Shown: positions 15,456-21,897 of the stretch, piece by piece
Position numbering within the stretch: the stretch's first letter is position 1
Layout: each line of letters opens with the position of its first letter
DNA from: a virus
Length of the DNA: 64,000 nucleotides
IMG/VR virus record: IMGVR_UViG_3300025626_000007
Span: 1 to 64,000 of that record
Strand: one strand, 5' to 3'
Translations under genes and position numbers: made by a program
The notes under the pieces: generated by a model
The model's database searches: none
The model's input: the letters and a program-made list of their open reading frames with translations, nothing else
What the model was told of the DNA's origin: nothing

Positions 15456-16081
15456 GATGGAATATCTTAGGCAATGGTGATAATGCCTTTCGGTTCGAAA
15501 GAGGTACCGAAGGTAAACTCCTGATCTGCAATATGCCCCCATTCGAGATTCCGAACAATGAAGTGTTCGCTACTTGTATGGTTGACTATAAGATGATGTT
15601 AGCACTCGCCAATGGTCATATCAAATTGGATATGTATGATTGGATATTGGGTACCCGTCCACGTCACTGGATGGAAATGCAACCCGCATTCTATCTGAAG
15701 TATGCGCAGAAGATCAAGGCAATGCACACACATATCCCGTCTTATGCGAAACTACAAGGACAGAACGAAGCACAGGCTGCGACAAATTACTCGTGTGGTC
15801 ATATGGCAGTAGACTACGCATGTCGTGTACAGAAGGCGACTGAAGTCCACATCTACGGATTCGATTCCATGTTCGATACAAGTCTCCGTAGTTATACTGA
15901 CTTGTTATTAGAATCAGATCGAAGTTCACAGAACACACATCGTCTCGCAAATAACTGGAGACCTATTTGGACAAAGATGTTCGAAGAGTTTGACAAGACC
16001 ACGTTTTTCCTGTATCATAGTCATAGTAAACTGAAATTCCCTGTAGGGGATAATGTCAAAATAGTTGTGGAGAAAAAATAA
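15452..16081 (+). CDS. conserved phage protein, possible GT29-like or nucleotide-sugar enzyme
   Basis: The 209-residue product begins MRWNILGNGDNAFRF, a Rossmann-like strand-loop with GNG. Later it has NYSCGHMAVDYACRVQKATE (about residues 112-131) followed by VHIYGFDSMFDTSLRSYTD. This arrangement recurs in marine phages and resembles sialyltransferase-like or MptE-like folds. I cannot assign an enzyme with confidence. Its place at the end of the sugar-modification cluster favours a role in glycan synthesis. ATGA overlap with the nuclease gene, TAATG with the next. Confidence 0.5.
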   Translation: MRWNILGNGDNAFRFERGTEGKLLICNMPPFEIPNNEVFATCMVDYKMMLALANGHIKLDMYDWILGTRPRHWMEMQPAFYLKYAQKIKAMHTHIPSYAKLQGQNEAQAATNYSCGHMAVDYACRVQKATEVHIYGFDSMFDTSLRSYTDLLLESDRSSQNTHRLANNWRPIWTKMFEEFDKTTFFLYHSHSKLKFPVGDNVKIVVEKK

Positions 16082-16230
16082 TGCCTAGTATAGATGATGT
16101 GATAGAAATCAGTAAAAAGTTCGGTGAGTTTATAAAGTACACTTGTGTTGATTTTAAAACTGTTTGGGAGTTCCGACCCAACGTACTTATTTGGTGTGGT
16201 GTTGCATTCTTGATTGCCTGTTTTGTATAA
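16081..16230 (+). CDS. small C-tail membrane protein, 49 aa
   Basis: Starts MPSIDDVIEISKKFGEFIKY in a TAATG overlap with the preceding gene. The last 15 residues (VLIWCGVAFLIACFV) form one membrane segment with a charged N-terminal helix in front. A late promoter TATAAATA overlaps its stop. Function is unknown; a small tail-anchored protein, possibly linked to lysis or membrane stress, fits but is not shown. Confidence 0.6.
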   Translation: MPSIDDVIEISKKFGEFIKYTCVDFKTVWEFRPNVLIWCGVAFLIACFV

Positions 16231-16233
16231 ATA
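16226..16233 (+). promoter_or_regulatory. T4-type late promoter
   Basis: TATAAATA, the exact T4 late consensus recognised through gp55/gp33/gp45, 35 bp before the 16268 gene. TATAA/TTATA arms make a weak stem around it. Confidence 0.7.
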
Positions 16234-16267
16234 CACTTATAAAATAACATTCGGGAACATAATTTAA

Positions 16268-17140
16268 ATGCAATCTTTTAACACATTCTTAAAAGAAGAG
16301 ACCTTCCTTTCAGAAGAATCGGAAGCGTTACTTGAAAAACTCATTACCTTTGGTGGTAAAGCATACCCTAAGTTTGGTAACATTGTTATCATGGCCGGTG
16401 GTGCGGGTTCTGGTAAAGGATTCATTCTGAGTAATCTGGTAGGTATCGAAGGAAAGACTTTCGATGTGGATGAGTTGAAGAAACTTGCCGCTAAGACACC
16501 TGCGATCCAGAAACGAGTCATGGACGAACTCGGTGTGGATATTTTTAAATTGTCACAGAACCTGAAAGATCCTAAGAATGTAGAGAAACTACACGAAATC
16601 ATTGGTATCTATCTAAAGACTGATAAGAACAAAGAGAAGTTATTCTATCGTTCAGTATTGACCGCGCCTGCTGATCGTAAACCAAACATCATCTTCGACA
16701 TGACCTTCAAGGAATTGTCTAAGTTGGAGAAGGTTGCGAATGATGCGTCTAAGTTGGGTTACGACAAGAAGAACATCCATATCGTATGGGTTGTGAATGA
16801 TATCGAAGTTGCGAAGGCACAGAATGCGAAACGTGCACGTGTTGTACCTACCGAGATTCTTGTCAATACTCACCGTGGTGCAGCTAACACTATGGGTGAT
16901 ATCATCAACATGGGTAACAAACTCAAGAAGTATATGGATGGGGATATCGTATTCGCATTCAACAAAGTTGGTGTAGATGCGAATCTGGCGAAGTCTGGTA
17001 AGGGTGGTTCATACGTCAAAGACGCAAACTACTTCTATGTCAAGAGAGCAGGTAAACCACCTACTCCCGTTGACAAATTAGATAAAGAGATTCGTTCTAA
17101 GATCGCAGGTTATGTACCTAAGAACGTAGACTGGAACTAA
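16268..17140 (+). CDS. P-loop kinase (zeta-toxin-like) with possible capsid-targeting N-terminus
   Basis: IVIMAGGAGSGKGFILSNL (about residues 39-57) is a Walker A motif, followed by FDVDELKK, a kinase-type acidic strand, and IIFDMTFKE and IHIVWVV as later core strands. NAKRARVVPTEILVNTHRGA resembles the lid and substrate-binding part of zeta toxins and related kinases. The first residues MQSFNTFLKEETFLSEE closely mimic T4 capsid-targeting sequences (MKTYQEFIAEA) and contain two LxE sites of the type cut by the T4 prohead protease gp21. A late promoter lies just upstream. It may be an internal head protein injected with DNA. It converges with the 17137 gene. Confidence 0.7.
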   Translation: MQSFNTFLKEETFLSEESEALLEKLITFGGKAYPKFGNIVIMAGGAGSGKGFILSNLVGIEGKTFDVDELKKLAAKTPAIQKRVMDELGVDIFKLSQNLKDPKNVEKLHEIIGIYLKTDKNKEKLFYRSVLTAPADRKPNIIFDMTFKELSKLEKVANDASKLGYDKKNIHIVWVVNDIEVAKAQNAKRARVVPTEILVNTHRGAANTMGDIINMGNKLKKYMDGDIVFAFNKVGVDANLAKSGKGGSYVKDANYFYVKRAGKPPTPVDKLDKEIRSKIAGYVPKNVDWN

Positions 17141-18012
17141 CCTTTGTGACACCGGATCATGTCATTGAGTATCGAATATTCAATGGCACGATCCTCTTCT
17201 GACATTTCTCTGAACTTACTGTCCCAAATAGAACGGTTCACAAACACCTGATTCAACCATTCACTATTCTCTTCTATCGCGCCTTCAATATACTTTGCTT
17301 TGTCTGGGTCTTGATAATTGATATCTATTATATCAAAAGATTCATCACAGTACGGTGCGAATACTGATTTCACATGATGATAAGTGAAAGCAGTATCTTC
17401 GGTCTCTTTAGGAACACCTGCAAGTATAACACAATCATATGATGTATCTGGTGGTGGTGTTAGTCCAAGGGTTTCTTGGCCACCTTTGTATTGTTTATCT
17501 GCCGGTATCAAATCGATTTCATATCTTTTATATAAAGAGTGCATCAATTTTCTATGTCTGAGTTCGGTTGGTACTACAGTATGCATTTCTATGTTATATT
17601 TGTATTCCATCTTAACAATGGGAATAAACTGTGTCCATACATTAGGATCTACCATAGTATCTTCGAGAGACTTCACTGAAGGAGTCTTATGTATCTGGCG
17701 ATCACTACCACGTTGGAATGTCCAACTAGTCTGTGCCGAATTGTAATGACCGACAAACAGTATCTTACGGTAACCCTTTAGTGCGATATAGTTTAATATC
17801 ATAGGGACATAGTTAAACACGTCATTGACAGTATTTGCATCCGCGTCATGCCATCTCAGGTTCAGATCGTTTTTTCTAACTTCGCCCCCTATCAGAAAGT
17901 TGAGTCTACCCCACACATCCTTTTTCATGTCACGGTGAATATATCTACTCATAGATGTACTGTTCACTCTAGGTGAATTGATAACGAGCTCGTTTGCTGT
18001 CCTATAATACAT
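17137..18012 (-). CDS. hypothetical protein, 291 aa
   Basis: A soluble 291-residue protein with MYYRTANELVINSPRVNSTS at the start and an internal ILNYIALKGYRKILFVGHYN that looks like a core beta-alpha unit. Later VILAGVPKETEDTAFTYHHV suggests a second Rossmann-like strand. No catalytic motif is clear. AAGGG lies seven bases before the ATG. It follows the 18016 gene by 3 bp in one late transcript and meets the kinase gene tail-to-tail with a 4-bp stop overlap and no terminator. Confidence 0.65.
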   Translation of the reverse strand: MYYRTANELVINSPRVNSTSMSRYIHRDMKKDVWGRLNFLIGGEVRKNDLNLRWHDADANTVNDVFNYVPMILNYIALKGYRKILFVGHYNSAQTSWTFQRGSDRQIHKTPSVKSLEDTMVDPNVWTQFIPIVKMEYKYNIEMHTVVPTELRHRKLMHSLYKRYEIDLIPADKQYKGGQETLGLTPPPDTSYDCVILAGVPKETEDTAFTYHHVKSVFAPYCDESFDIIDINYQDPDKAKYIEGAIEENSEWLNQVFVNRSIWDSKFREMSEEDRAIEYSILNDMIRCHKG

Positions 18013-18015
18013 GGG

Positions 18016-18279
18016 TTACCCTTTATAAATGTTTTGTATATGGTCTTCGAATTGTTCTATTTTCTCAAGACGATTAGGCCACAGAATATAATCTTTCTGG
18101 GGATTCTGTTTCAAGTTGTTTAGTAGAGGTTGTACCGCATTGAACAGATTGTCTAAACGTTTTTCGAGTTCGCTAACAGTTGTAGAATTCTCATTGGCGG
18201 CTGTCTGCGCCTCTTGAACCGCATCCAGTTCATCCTCGTCAACTATAGTGAAACCGAAATCAAAAATGTCGTCACTCAT
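18016..18279 (-). CDS. small acidic coiled-coil protein, 87 aa
   Basis: I use the ATG at 18279 (MSDDIFDFGFTIVDEDELDA), which has AAAGG about nine bases upstream. A longer start at 18300 would place the ATG close to the transcription start of the late promoter at 18308-18315. The product has an acidic N-terminus, then a heptad-like helix TVSELEKRLDNLFNAVQPLL (about 33-52). It resembles short conserved MSDDIFDFGF-type proteins of marine T4-like phages. Its late promoter suggests a virion or assembly role. Confidence 0.7.
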   Translation of the reverse strand: MSDDIFDFGFTIVDEDELDAVQEAQTAANENSTTVSELEKRLDNLFNAVQPLLNNLKQNPQKDYILWPNRLEKIEQFEDHIQNIYKG

Positions 18280-18307
18280 ATTTATACCTTTATTTTTCAT
18301 TTTCTTT

Positions 18308-18315
18308 TATTTATA
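18308..18315 (-). promoter_or_regulatory. T4-type late promoter (minus strand)
   Basis: TATAAATA reading leftward, about 30 bp before the ATG at 18279. It should drive 18016-18279 and 17137-18012. A second TATAAATA at 18279-18286 overlaps that ATG and is probably not used for it. Confidence 0.65.
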
Positions 18316-18317
18316 TG

Positions 18318-18346
18318 TTGCCTTACCTACAGAAATACTATATAAT
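18318..18346 (+). promoter_or_regulatory. sigma70-type promoter
   Basis: TTGCCT (18318-18323), 17-bp spacer, TATAAT (18341-18346), 26 bp before the ATG at 18373. It lies back-to-back with the minus-strand late promoter at 18308-18315. Confidence 0.75.
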
Positions 18347-18372
18347 TATCTAAGATAACTGAGGAAAGTATT

Positions 18373-18561
18373 ATGTCTGCAATGAGTACGTTAGTATTAG
18401 AAGTTCAAGAGTTCGTAGACCCGTTGGTCTACATGGGTGCAACAAACGAAACTATCATGGAACAGTTCGAGACCCTCTATAAGAATCATCCCAACTACAG
18501 CTACATGAAAGAAGTAGTGCAGAACCAGATTGTTGTTAGGCAATTCTTGAGAGAAGGTTAA
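18373..18561 (+). CDS. hypothetical helical protein, 62 aa
   Basis: First gene after the 18318 promoter; GAGGAAAG lies before the ATG. The chain (MSAMSTLVLEVQEFVDPLVY, then ETIMEQFETLYKNHPNYSYM) looks fully helical and slightly acidic, with no membrane segment. Its stop abuts the next ATG. No family recognised. Position and promoter suggest early expression. Confidence 0.65.
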   Translation: MSAMSTLVLEVQEFVDPLVYMGATNETIMEQFETLYKNHPNYSYMKEVVQNQIVVRQFLREG

Positions 18562-18849
18562 ATGAAGATGACCGAATATTATGTAGTTGAAGCATTACGT
18601 TGGGGTGATAGAGAAAATCACTCCTACATAGTCGGTGTTTATGATAACCTACATGATGCGTGTGAAGCATGTGTTGTTGAAGAGATGTGGCGTGGTGGTA
18701 AGTATGAATGCGTCATTAATGATTATACTAAAATAGGTATTGGCATCCAAGCACAGAAAGAAGAGTTGCTTAGTGAACGTGATGTAGCAGATTTTAACTT
18801 AGCAGTAATAAGTAGAGTTGACCAATATGTGGGTTTGTATGATACATAA
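18562..18849 (+). CDS. hypothetical protein, 95 aa
   Basis: Starts directly after the preceding stop; AAGG five bases upstream. MKMTEYYVVEALRWGDRENH and VGVYDNLHDACEACVVEEMW suggest a small alpha/beta domain of the kind that senses or binds a ligand, with three cysteines (about residues 34, 37 and 50). I do not recognise the family. It overlaps the start of the next gene by 11 bp. Confidence 0.65.
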   Translation: MKMTEYYVVEALRWGDRENHSYIVGVYDNLHDACEACVVEEMWRGGKYECVINDYTKIGIGIQAQKEELLSERDVADFNLAVISRVDQYVGLYDT

Positions 18850-19021
18850 GTGGTGGAGAATATGGGCGAAGAGTCTAGGTGAAAAGGTCGGAGAAACTGA
18901 TACCCAAGCTAATACTGTTGCTGGCATTAGGACTGTGTGGTGGTGTACTCATATGGCGACTTGTATCTTTATCATCCTCAATGCTATAGCGAATCATGGG
19001 TGGGGTCTCATTGGATTATAG
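18839..19021 (+). CDS. small membrane protein, 60 aa
   Basis: I use ATG 18839 (MIHKWWRIWAKSLGEKVGET). An amphipathic Trp-rich N-terminus is followed by a hydrophilic linker and one membrane segment at about residues 33-55 (TVWWCTHMATCIFIILNAIA). The opening W-x-I-W-A-K-S-L-G-E-K is a pattern I recall in small conserved membrane proteins of T4-like cyanophages. The function is unknown. After the stop, 19022-19118 is non-coding and includes a copy of a downstream gene end. Confidence 0.65.
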   Translation: MIHKWWRIWAKSLGEKVGETDTQANTVAGIRTVWWCTHMATCIFIILNAIANHGWGLIGL

Positions 19022-19083
19022 TACCAAGGGGTGGGTTCACCTACCCAATATAGTATCCCACTCTCGTTCCATATTCGAAAAAG

Positions 19084-19112
19084 TTATATGCATATAACAA
19101 AATGTTCTAAAA
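19084..19112 (+). repeat. relic copy of a gene 3' end (cassette element)
   Basis: The segment reads LYAYNKMF-stop in frame, nearly identical to the true 3' end of the 19180 gene at 19381-19409, 297 bp downstream. It contains ATAACA-N3-TGTTCT, an imperfect inverted repeat also found at about 543-557. Confidence 0.75.
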
Positions 19113-19118
19113 AAGGGG

Positions 19119-19147
19119 TTGTGCGATACATAGAGTGGTGGTATAAT
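19119..19147 (+). promoter_or_regulatory. sigma70-type promoter (cassette copy 3)
   Basis: TTGTGC (19119-19124), 17-bp spacer, TATAAT (19142-19147). The -10 and the following leader (about 30 bases ending GAGATGAGAGAGAA) are repeated almost exactly at 19450-19480. It drives the 19180 gene. Confidence 0.75.
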
Positions 19148-19179
19148 AGTACCCTATTGAGATGAGAGAGAAGATGATT

Positions 19180-19407
19180 ATGAAAGACAGAATATTCAAT
19201 TACGCCAAGACTGATGATACTCACGTGTTCTACTTCAATCGTGTTGCAGACCGCTTCACCAACAAGATGGATTGGTATGACAATGATAACGTTGACATGG
19301 TAGTTGTCGATGCAGCCAATACTTCACAAGAGACTGACAACATTTTCTCTTTCCTCTACCAAACGATACCAAACGATGAGTTATATGCTTATAACAAAAT
19401 GTTCTAA
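19180..19407 (+). CDS. hypothetical protein, 75 aa
   Basis: I use ATG 19180 because GAGAGAGAAG in the shared leader lies at the right distance; ATGs at 19162 and 19174 overlap or crowd it. The product (MKDRIFNYAKTDDTHVFYFN, later DNVDMVVVDAANTSQETDNI) is a small acidic alpha/beta protein of unknown function. Its last eight codons and stop form the element found ahead of three promoters, so its 3' end has been copied or shuffled with promoter cassettes. Confidence 0.65.
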   Translation: MKDRIFNYAKTDDTHVFYFNRVADRFTNKMDWYDNDNVDMVVVDAANTSQETDNIFSFLYQTIPNDELYAYNKMF

Positions 19408-19425
19408 AAATAAGTGAAATAAGTG

Positions 19426-19454
19426 TTGCATTCTTGTTCTAATAATGAGATAAT
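19426..19454 (+). promoter_or_regulatory. sigma70-type promoter (cassette copy 4)
   Basis: TTGCAT (19426-19431), 17-bp spacer, GATAAT (19449-19454). From the upstream ATAACA/TGTTCT element through the -10 it closely matches the 543-626 copy; its leader matches the 19142 copy. Confidence 0.8.
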
Positions 19455-19483
19455 AGTACCCTATTGAGATGAGAGAGAAAGTT

Positions 19484-19627
19484 ATGATTAAATATGTATT
19501 GAGAAACGTTGTTAATGACCAGTTAATAAACTGTAAGATGTTCGACACTATGGTCGATGCCCTTAACTACAGACATACTTATCTTGAACGTGATGTTGCT
19601 TGGGTCGATCAGGTGGAGGTGAAGTAA
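19484..19627 (+). CDS. hypothetical protein, 47 aa
   Basis: First gene of the 19426 promoter. Starts MIKYVLRNVVNDQLINCKMF and ends VAWVDQVEVK. GAGAGAGAAAG lies just upstream. The pattern (strand, helix DTMVDALNYRHTYL, strand) suggests a tiny alpha/beta fold. Unknown function. The stop overlaps the next ATG as TAATG. Confidence 0.6.
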   Translation: MIKYVLRNVVNDQLINCKMFDTMVDALNYRHTYLERDVAWVDQVEVK

Positions 19628-19794
19628 TGGAATTGTTAACTAATATACTAACTTGGTTGTTGGTAGTTATTTTTGCGGTGTTTTTGGTCAGTGGTTCTCT
19701 CGCTGCGATGTATGAAAGAGACGAAATTCGAAAAGGTATGCGTGAAGGTAAAAACGACTACTATGGTAATAAAATTGAAGAGGAAGATAAATAA
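19627..19794 (+). CDS. small membrane protein, 55 aa
   Basis: I use ATG 19627 in the TAATG overlap with the previous gene; AGGTGGAGGTG lies upstream. One N-terminal membrane segment (about residues 4-28, LTNILTWLLVVIFAVFLVSG) is followed by a strongly charged tail (ERDEIRKGMREGKNDYYGNK). A small single-pass early protein of unknown role; membrane exclusion or lysis-inhibition type functions are possible but unsupported. TAATG overlap with the next gene. Confidence 0.65.
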   Translation: MELLTNILTWLLVVIFAVFLVSGSLAAMYERDEIRKGMREGKNDYYGNKIEEEDK

Positions 19795-20153
19795 TGTTTA
19801 ATCAATATACTTGTAATGTTGTGTACGGTTCTACTGGTGAACGTTCTATGTTCATGGGAATGGACTTGACTTGTGATATGAAAGTCTCTCACGCACTTGG
19901 TGAACGCCCTGTCGTTGACAAAGAGATCCAACTCGGTCGTGAAAAATATAAAGTTGGTGAACTTTTGAATTCCGCAATTGGTTTGAAGTATGACTTGATC
20001 CTCCGCATGATGATGCGTGACGGAACTATCGATTACGACACGGTTGTTCGTGTTGGTTATGTTGGTCGTCTCCGTGAAGTCTACGTTGTGAAAGACAAAG
20101 AAGCATACCGCATCTTTGGTAAGACTTACTATGGGTTGTATAACAATGATTAG
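19794..20153 (+). CDS. hypothetical protein, 119 aa
   Basis: A soluble 119-residue protein, MFNQYTCNVVYGSTGERSMF at the start, with GREKYKVGELLNSAIGLKYD mid-chain and a beta-rich end (TVVRVGYVGRLREVYVVKDK). A barrel-like or OB-like fold seems likely. It starts in a TAATG overlap. The opposite-strand frame over it is a shadow. No family recognised. Confidence 0.65.
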   Translation: MFNQYTCNVVYGSTGERSMFMGMDLTCDMKVSHALGERPVVDKEIQLGREKYKVGELLNSAIGLKYDLILRMMMRDGTIDYDTVVRVGYVGRLREVYVVKDKEAYRIFGKTYYGLYNND

Positions 20154-20250
20154 TGGTGAGTTTCTTTTTTCTGATATTATTTCTCTTGCCATATTCTGTT
20201 TACTTATGGTAGTATGGTGGGAGGTAAAGGGGAAAGGAAATGACGAATAA
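20146..20250 (+). CDS. very small membrane protein, 34 aa
   Basis: MISGEFLFSDIISLAIFCLL followed by MVVWWEVKGKGNDE: almost entirely one membrane segment with a charged tail. It overlaps the preceding gene by 8 bp and the next by 11 bp. The ribosome site is poor, so expression would rely on coupling. Included because it fills an otherwise empty gap and has a sensible single-pass design. Confidence 0.4.
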   Translation: MISGEFLFSDIISLAIFCLLMVVWWEVKGKGNDE

Positions 20251-20536
20251 AAAGAAACATGGATTGGGTAAGACCTCCAATCCTGTCGCTAAGTTCGCTA
20301 AACGTTTCAACAAGTCTGCGGTTATGGTTGACCGTAAGAAAGAAGAGAGACGTACCGGTGGACGTTGGAACCTTGATGATGATTTTTATGATAGTGCAAG
20401 TACGGTTGTATCAAATGTTATTGGTATGTACGAAGATGGATATACCACCATTCAAATCGCCACGGAATTAAAATTGCCCATTATTAATGTAGAGAATATC
20501 GTTTCTTGTGTTTGGGATTGTGAGGACTTTGATTAA
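20240..20536 (+). CDS. hypothetical basic protein, 98 aa
   Basis: GGGGAAAGGAA before the ATG is a strong ribosome site. The first 35 residues are very basic (MTNKKKHGLGKTSNPVAKFA, then RKKEERRTGG). The C-terminal half ends in a helix-turn-helix-like segment, MYEDGYTTIQIATELKLPII (about residues 63-82), so a small DNA-binding protein is possible. The stop overlaps the next ATG. Confidence 0.65.
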   Translation: MTNKKKHGLGKTSNPVAKFAKRFNKSAVMVDRKKEERRTGGRWNLDDDFYDSASTVVSNVIGMYEDGYTTIQIATELKLPIINVENIVSCVWDCEDFD

Positions 20537-21081
20537 TGAATGTATTTCGATTAGATGATGATCCTGTGAAAGCTGCACAGTTGATGTGTGACAAACATGT
20601 AGTCAAGATGGTTATCGAATATGGTCAACTACTGTCTACCGCACATCGTGTACTGGATGGTGAGTTGTATTTGGACAAGACCAAGAACGGTAGTAAAATC
20701 AAACGGTGGAGGGTTACAGAATCTGCACGTGAGGAGTTGTTGTACAAGGCATCTCATGTCAACCACCCATCTAACATCTGGTGTCGCGAGAACGATAAGA
20801 ACTATCGTTGGTTATACAAACACTTCAAGGCCACTGCAAAGGAGTATGAACACCGGTATGGACGTGTTCATGCGACCTACGACAAACTATCCGGTATGTT
20901 ATGGTTTGCGCCTAAGAACATCAAACAGACCGCCTATGAGTCAGTTATGCCACAGTGTATGCCTGACGAATGTAAAAGAGATAGTGTAGTTGACGGATAC
21001 CGTACCTACTATGTACAGGAGAAAAAGTACTTTGCCAAATGGACAAAACGCGAGACACCAACTTGGTTTGTATCTCCTTAG
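20536..21081 (+). CDS. conserved phage protein of the CDKHVVKM family, 181 aa
   Basis: The N-terminus MNVFRLDDDPVKAAQLMCDK followed by HVVKMVIEYGQLLSTAHRVL is diagnostic of a family found across T4-like and other phages; HPSNIWCRENDKNYRWLYKH (about residues 76-95) and EYEHRYGRVH fit it too. Some databases link it with pyrimidine-dimer glycosylase-type proteins; I cannot confirm activity. The conserved Cys, His and Lys residues near the N-terminus suggest an enzyme. TAATG overlap with the preceding gene. Confidence 0.75.
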   Translation: MNVFRLDDDPVKAAQLMCDKHVVKMVIEYGQLLSTAHRVLDGELYLDKTKNGSKIKRWRVTESAREELLYKASHVNHPSNIWCRENDKNYRWLYKHFKATAKEYEHRYGRVHATYDKLSGMLWFAPKNIKQTAYESVMPQCMPDECKRDSVVDGYRTYYVQEKKYFAKWTKRETPTWFVSP

Positions 21082-21085
21082 AGTG

Positions 21086-21196
21086 ATGTTAATATTTTGG
21101 TTGGCGTTTAGTGTAGACAATGAGGATGACCTATATGGAGTGATGTCGAGTATTCGTAGACTGAATGAATGTAAAAAAGTGGTAAATTTAACTTGA
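21086..21196 (+). CDS. possible short protein, 36 aa
   Basis: MLIFWLAFSVDNEDDLYGVM followed by SSIRRLNECKKVVNLT: a hydrophobic N-terminus then an acidic and a basic part. There is no clear ribosome site and the end overlaps the -35 box at 21193. It may be chance reading through 21082-21219, which otherwise holds only a promoter. Confidence 0.25.
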   Translation: MLIFWLAFSVDNEDDLYGVMSSIRRLNECKKVVNLT

Positions 21197-21221
21197 CAGT
21201 GGTAAGGAAATGATATATAAT
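21193..21221 (+). promoter_or_regulatory. perfect-consensus sigma70 promoter
   Basis: TTGACA (21193-21198), exactly 17 bp, TATAAT (21216-21221): both boxes are perfect. It should be very strong and drives the 21348-22617 run, including gp33. Confidence 0.85.
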
Positions 21222-21384
21222 GTCTAAACAAATGAGATATCTTAAACTCAGATCTGCGCAACAAAGATTACAGAGTCAAAGAAGATCACGAAGAATGCAA
21301 GTTCTGCATGAACAAGAAATTAATAAAATTGAAGGAGAAGACCCGTTATGTCCTACACGGAAAAGCAGTTCAAAGAAGACGTAG
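21220..21384 (+). CDS. small very basic protein, 54 aa
   Basis: MSKQMRYLKLRSAQQRLQSQ followed by RRSRRMQVLHEQEINKIEGE: a basic helix that could bind nucleic acid. AAGGA lies 11 bases before the ATG. The ATG lies in the -10 of the 21193 promoter, so only upstream transcripts carry the full frame; a start at 21232 would be nearly leaderless. It overlaps the next gene by 37 bp. Confidence 0.45.
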   Translation: MSKQMRYLKLRSAQQRLQSQRRSRRMQVLHEQEINKIEGEDPLCPTRKSSSKKT

Positions 21385-21668
21385 AAGTAACTAAACGTAT
21401 TCTGAAAGACACTTATGTCAATAACATCATTTACGTCCAAGAACGTATTAAAGATGGTGCTGATGAAAGTGAGTTAAAAAACATCGAAGATCTTATCATT
21501 GCAAACGAACGATTAATCGTTTACTTTGATGAAGGTGATGATTGGGTAAAACAACTACATGAAGAGGCCTCAGGGTCAGGAGATGATAATGGAACAAGCA
21601 GTGAACGAACTAACACCGGAGATGATGAAGAAGCAGTCGCTCGAATTGAAGAAGCAAGGAATAGTTGA
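21348..21668 (+). CDS. hypothetical acidic protein, 106 aa
   Basis: AAGGAG lies before the ATG. An N-terminal helical domain (MSYTEKQFKEDVEVTKRILK onward, about 1-70) is followed by a disordered acidic tail (SGSGDDNGTSSERTNTGDDE). The tail encodes, in another frame, the start of the next gene. Unknown function; the acidic tail is typical of early host-interacting phage proteins, which is only a suggestion. Confidence 0.65.
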   Translation: MSYTEKQFKEDVEVTKRILKDTYVNNIIYVQERIKDGADESELKNIEDLIIANERLIVYFDEGDDWVKQLHEEASGSGDDNGTSSERTNTGDDEEAVARIEEARNS

Positions 21669-21897
21669 TGCTTTGAAAGAGGGTATCGTGCACCTACAGT
21701 TCAAGAAGGTGAATGGTGATCTTCGTAATATGATTGGTACTTTGAGTTCCGAACATATTCCGTTAGACAAGGTACCCGAAGAAGGTAAGGAACGCAAGAG
21801 TAATGAAGAACTAGTTGTTCTATTCGATACCGAAGTGAATGACTGGAGATCTTTCCGTACTGAAAACCTTGTAGAATATCGGTGTGAAGCATGGTAG
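21589..21897 (+). CDS. SH3-barrel-like (DUF2693-type) protein, 102 aa
   Basis: I use ATG 21589, nine bases after AGGAG; ATGs at 21559 and 21583 are too far upstream or too close to it. The middle VHLQFKKVNGDLRNMIGTLS (about residues 34-53) and the end VVLFDTEVNDWRSFRTENLV match the strand layout of small SH3-fold phage proteins (K-x-[ND]-G-x-x-R-x-M-x-G-T-L ... W-R-S-F-R). Function unknown. It overlaps genes on both sides. Confidence 0.65.
   Translation: MEQAVNELTPEMMKKQSLELKKQGIVDALKEGIVHLQFKKVNGDLRNMIGTLSSEHIPLDKVPEEGKERKSNEELVVLFDTEVNDWRSFRTENLVEYRCEAW

Noticed and set aside
18279-18286. Second minus-strand TATAAATA at the start of the 18016 gene
   Set aside because: It overlaps the ATG itself, so a transcript from it would lack the start codon; the copy at 18308-18315 is properly placed.
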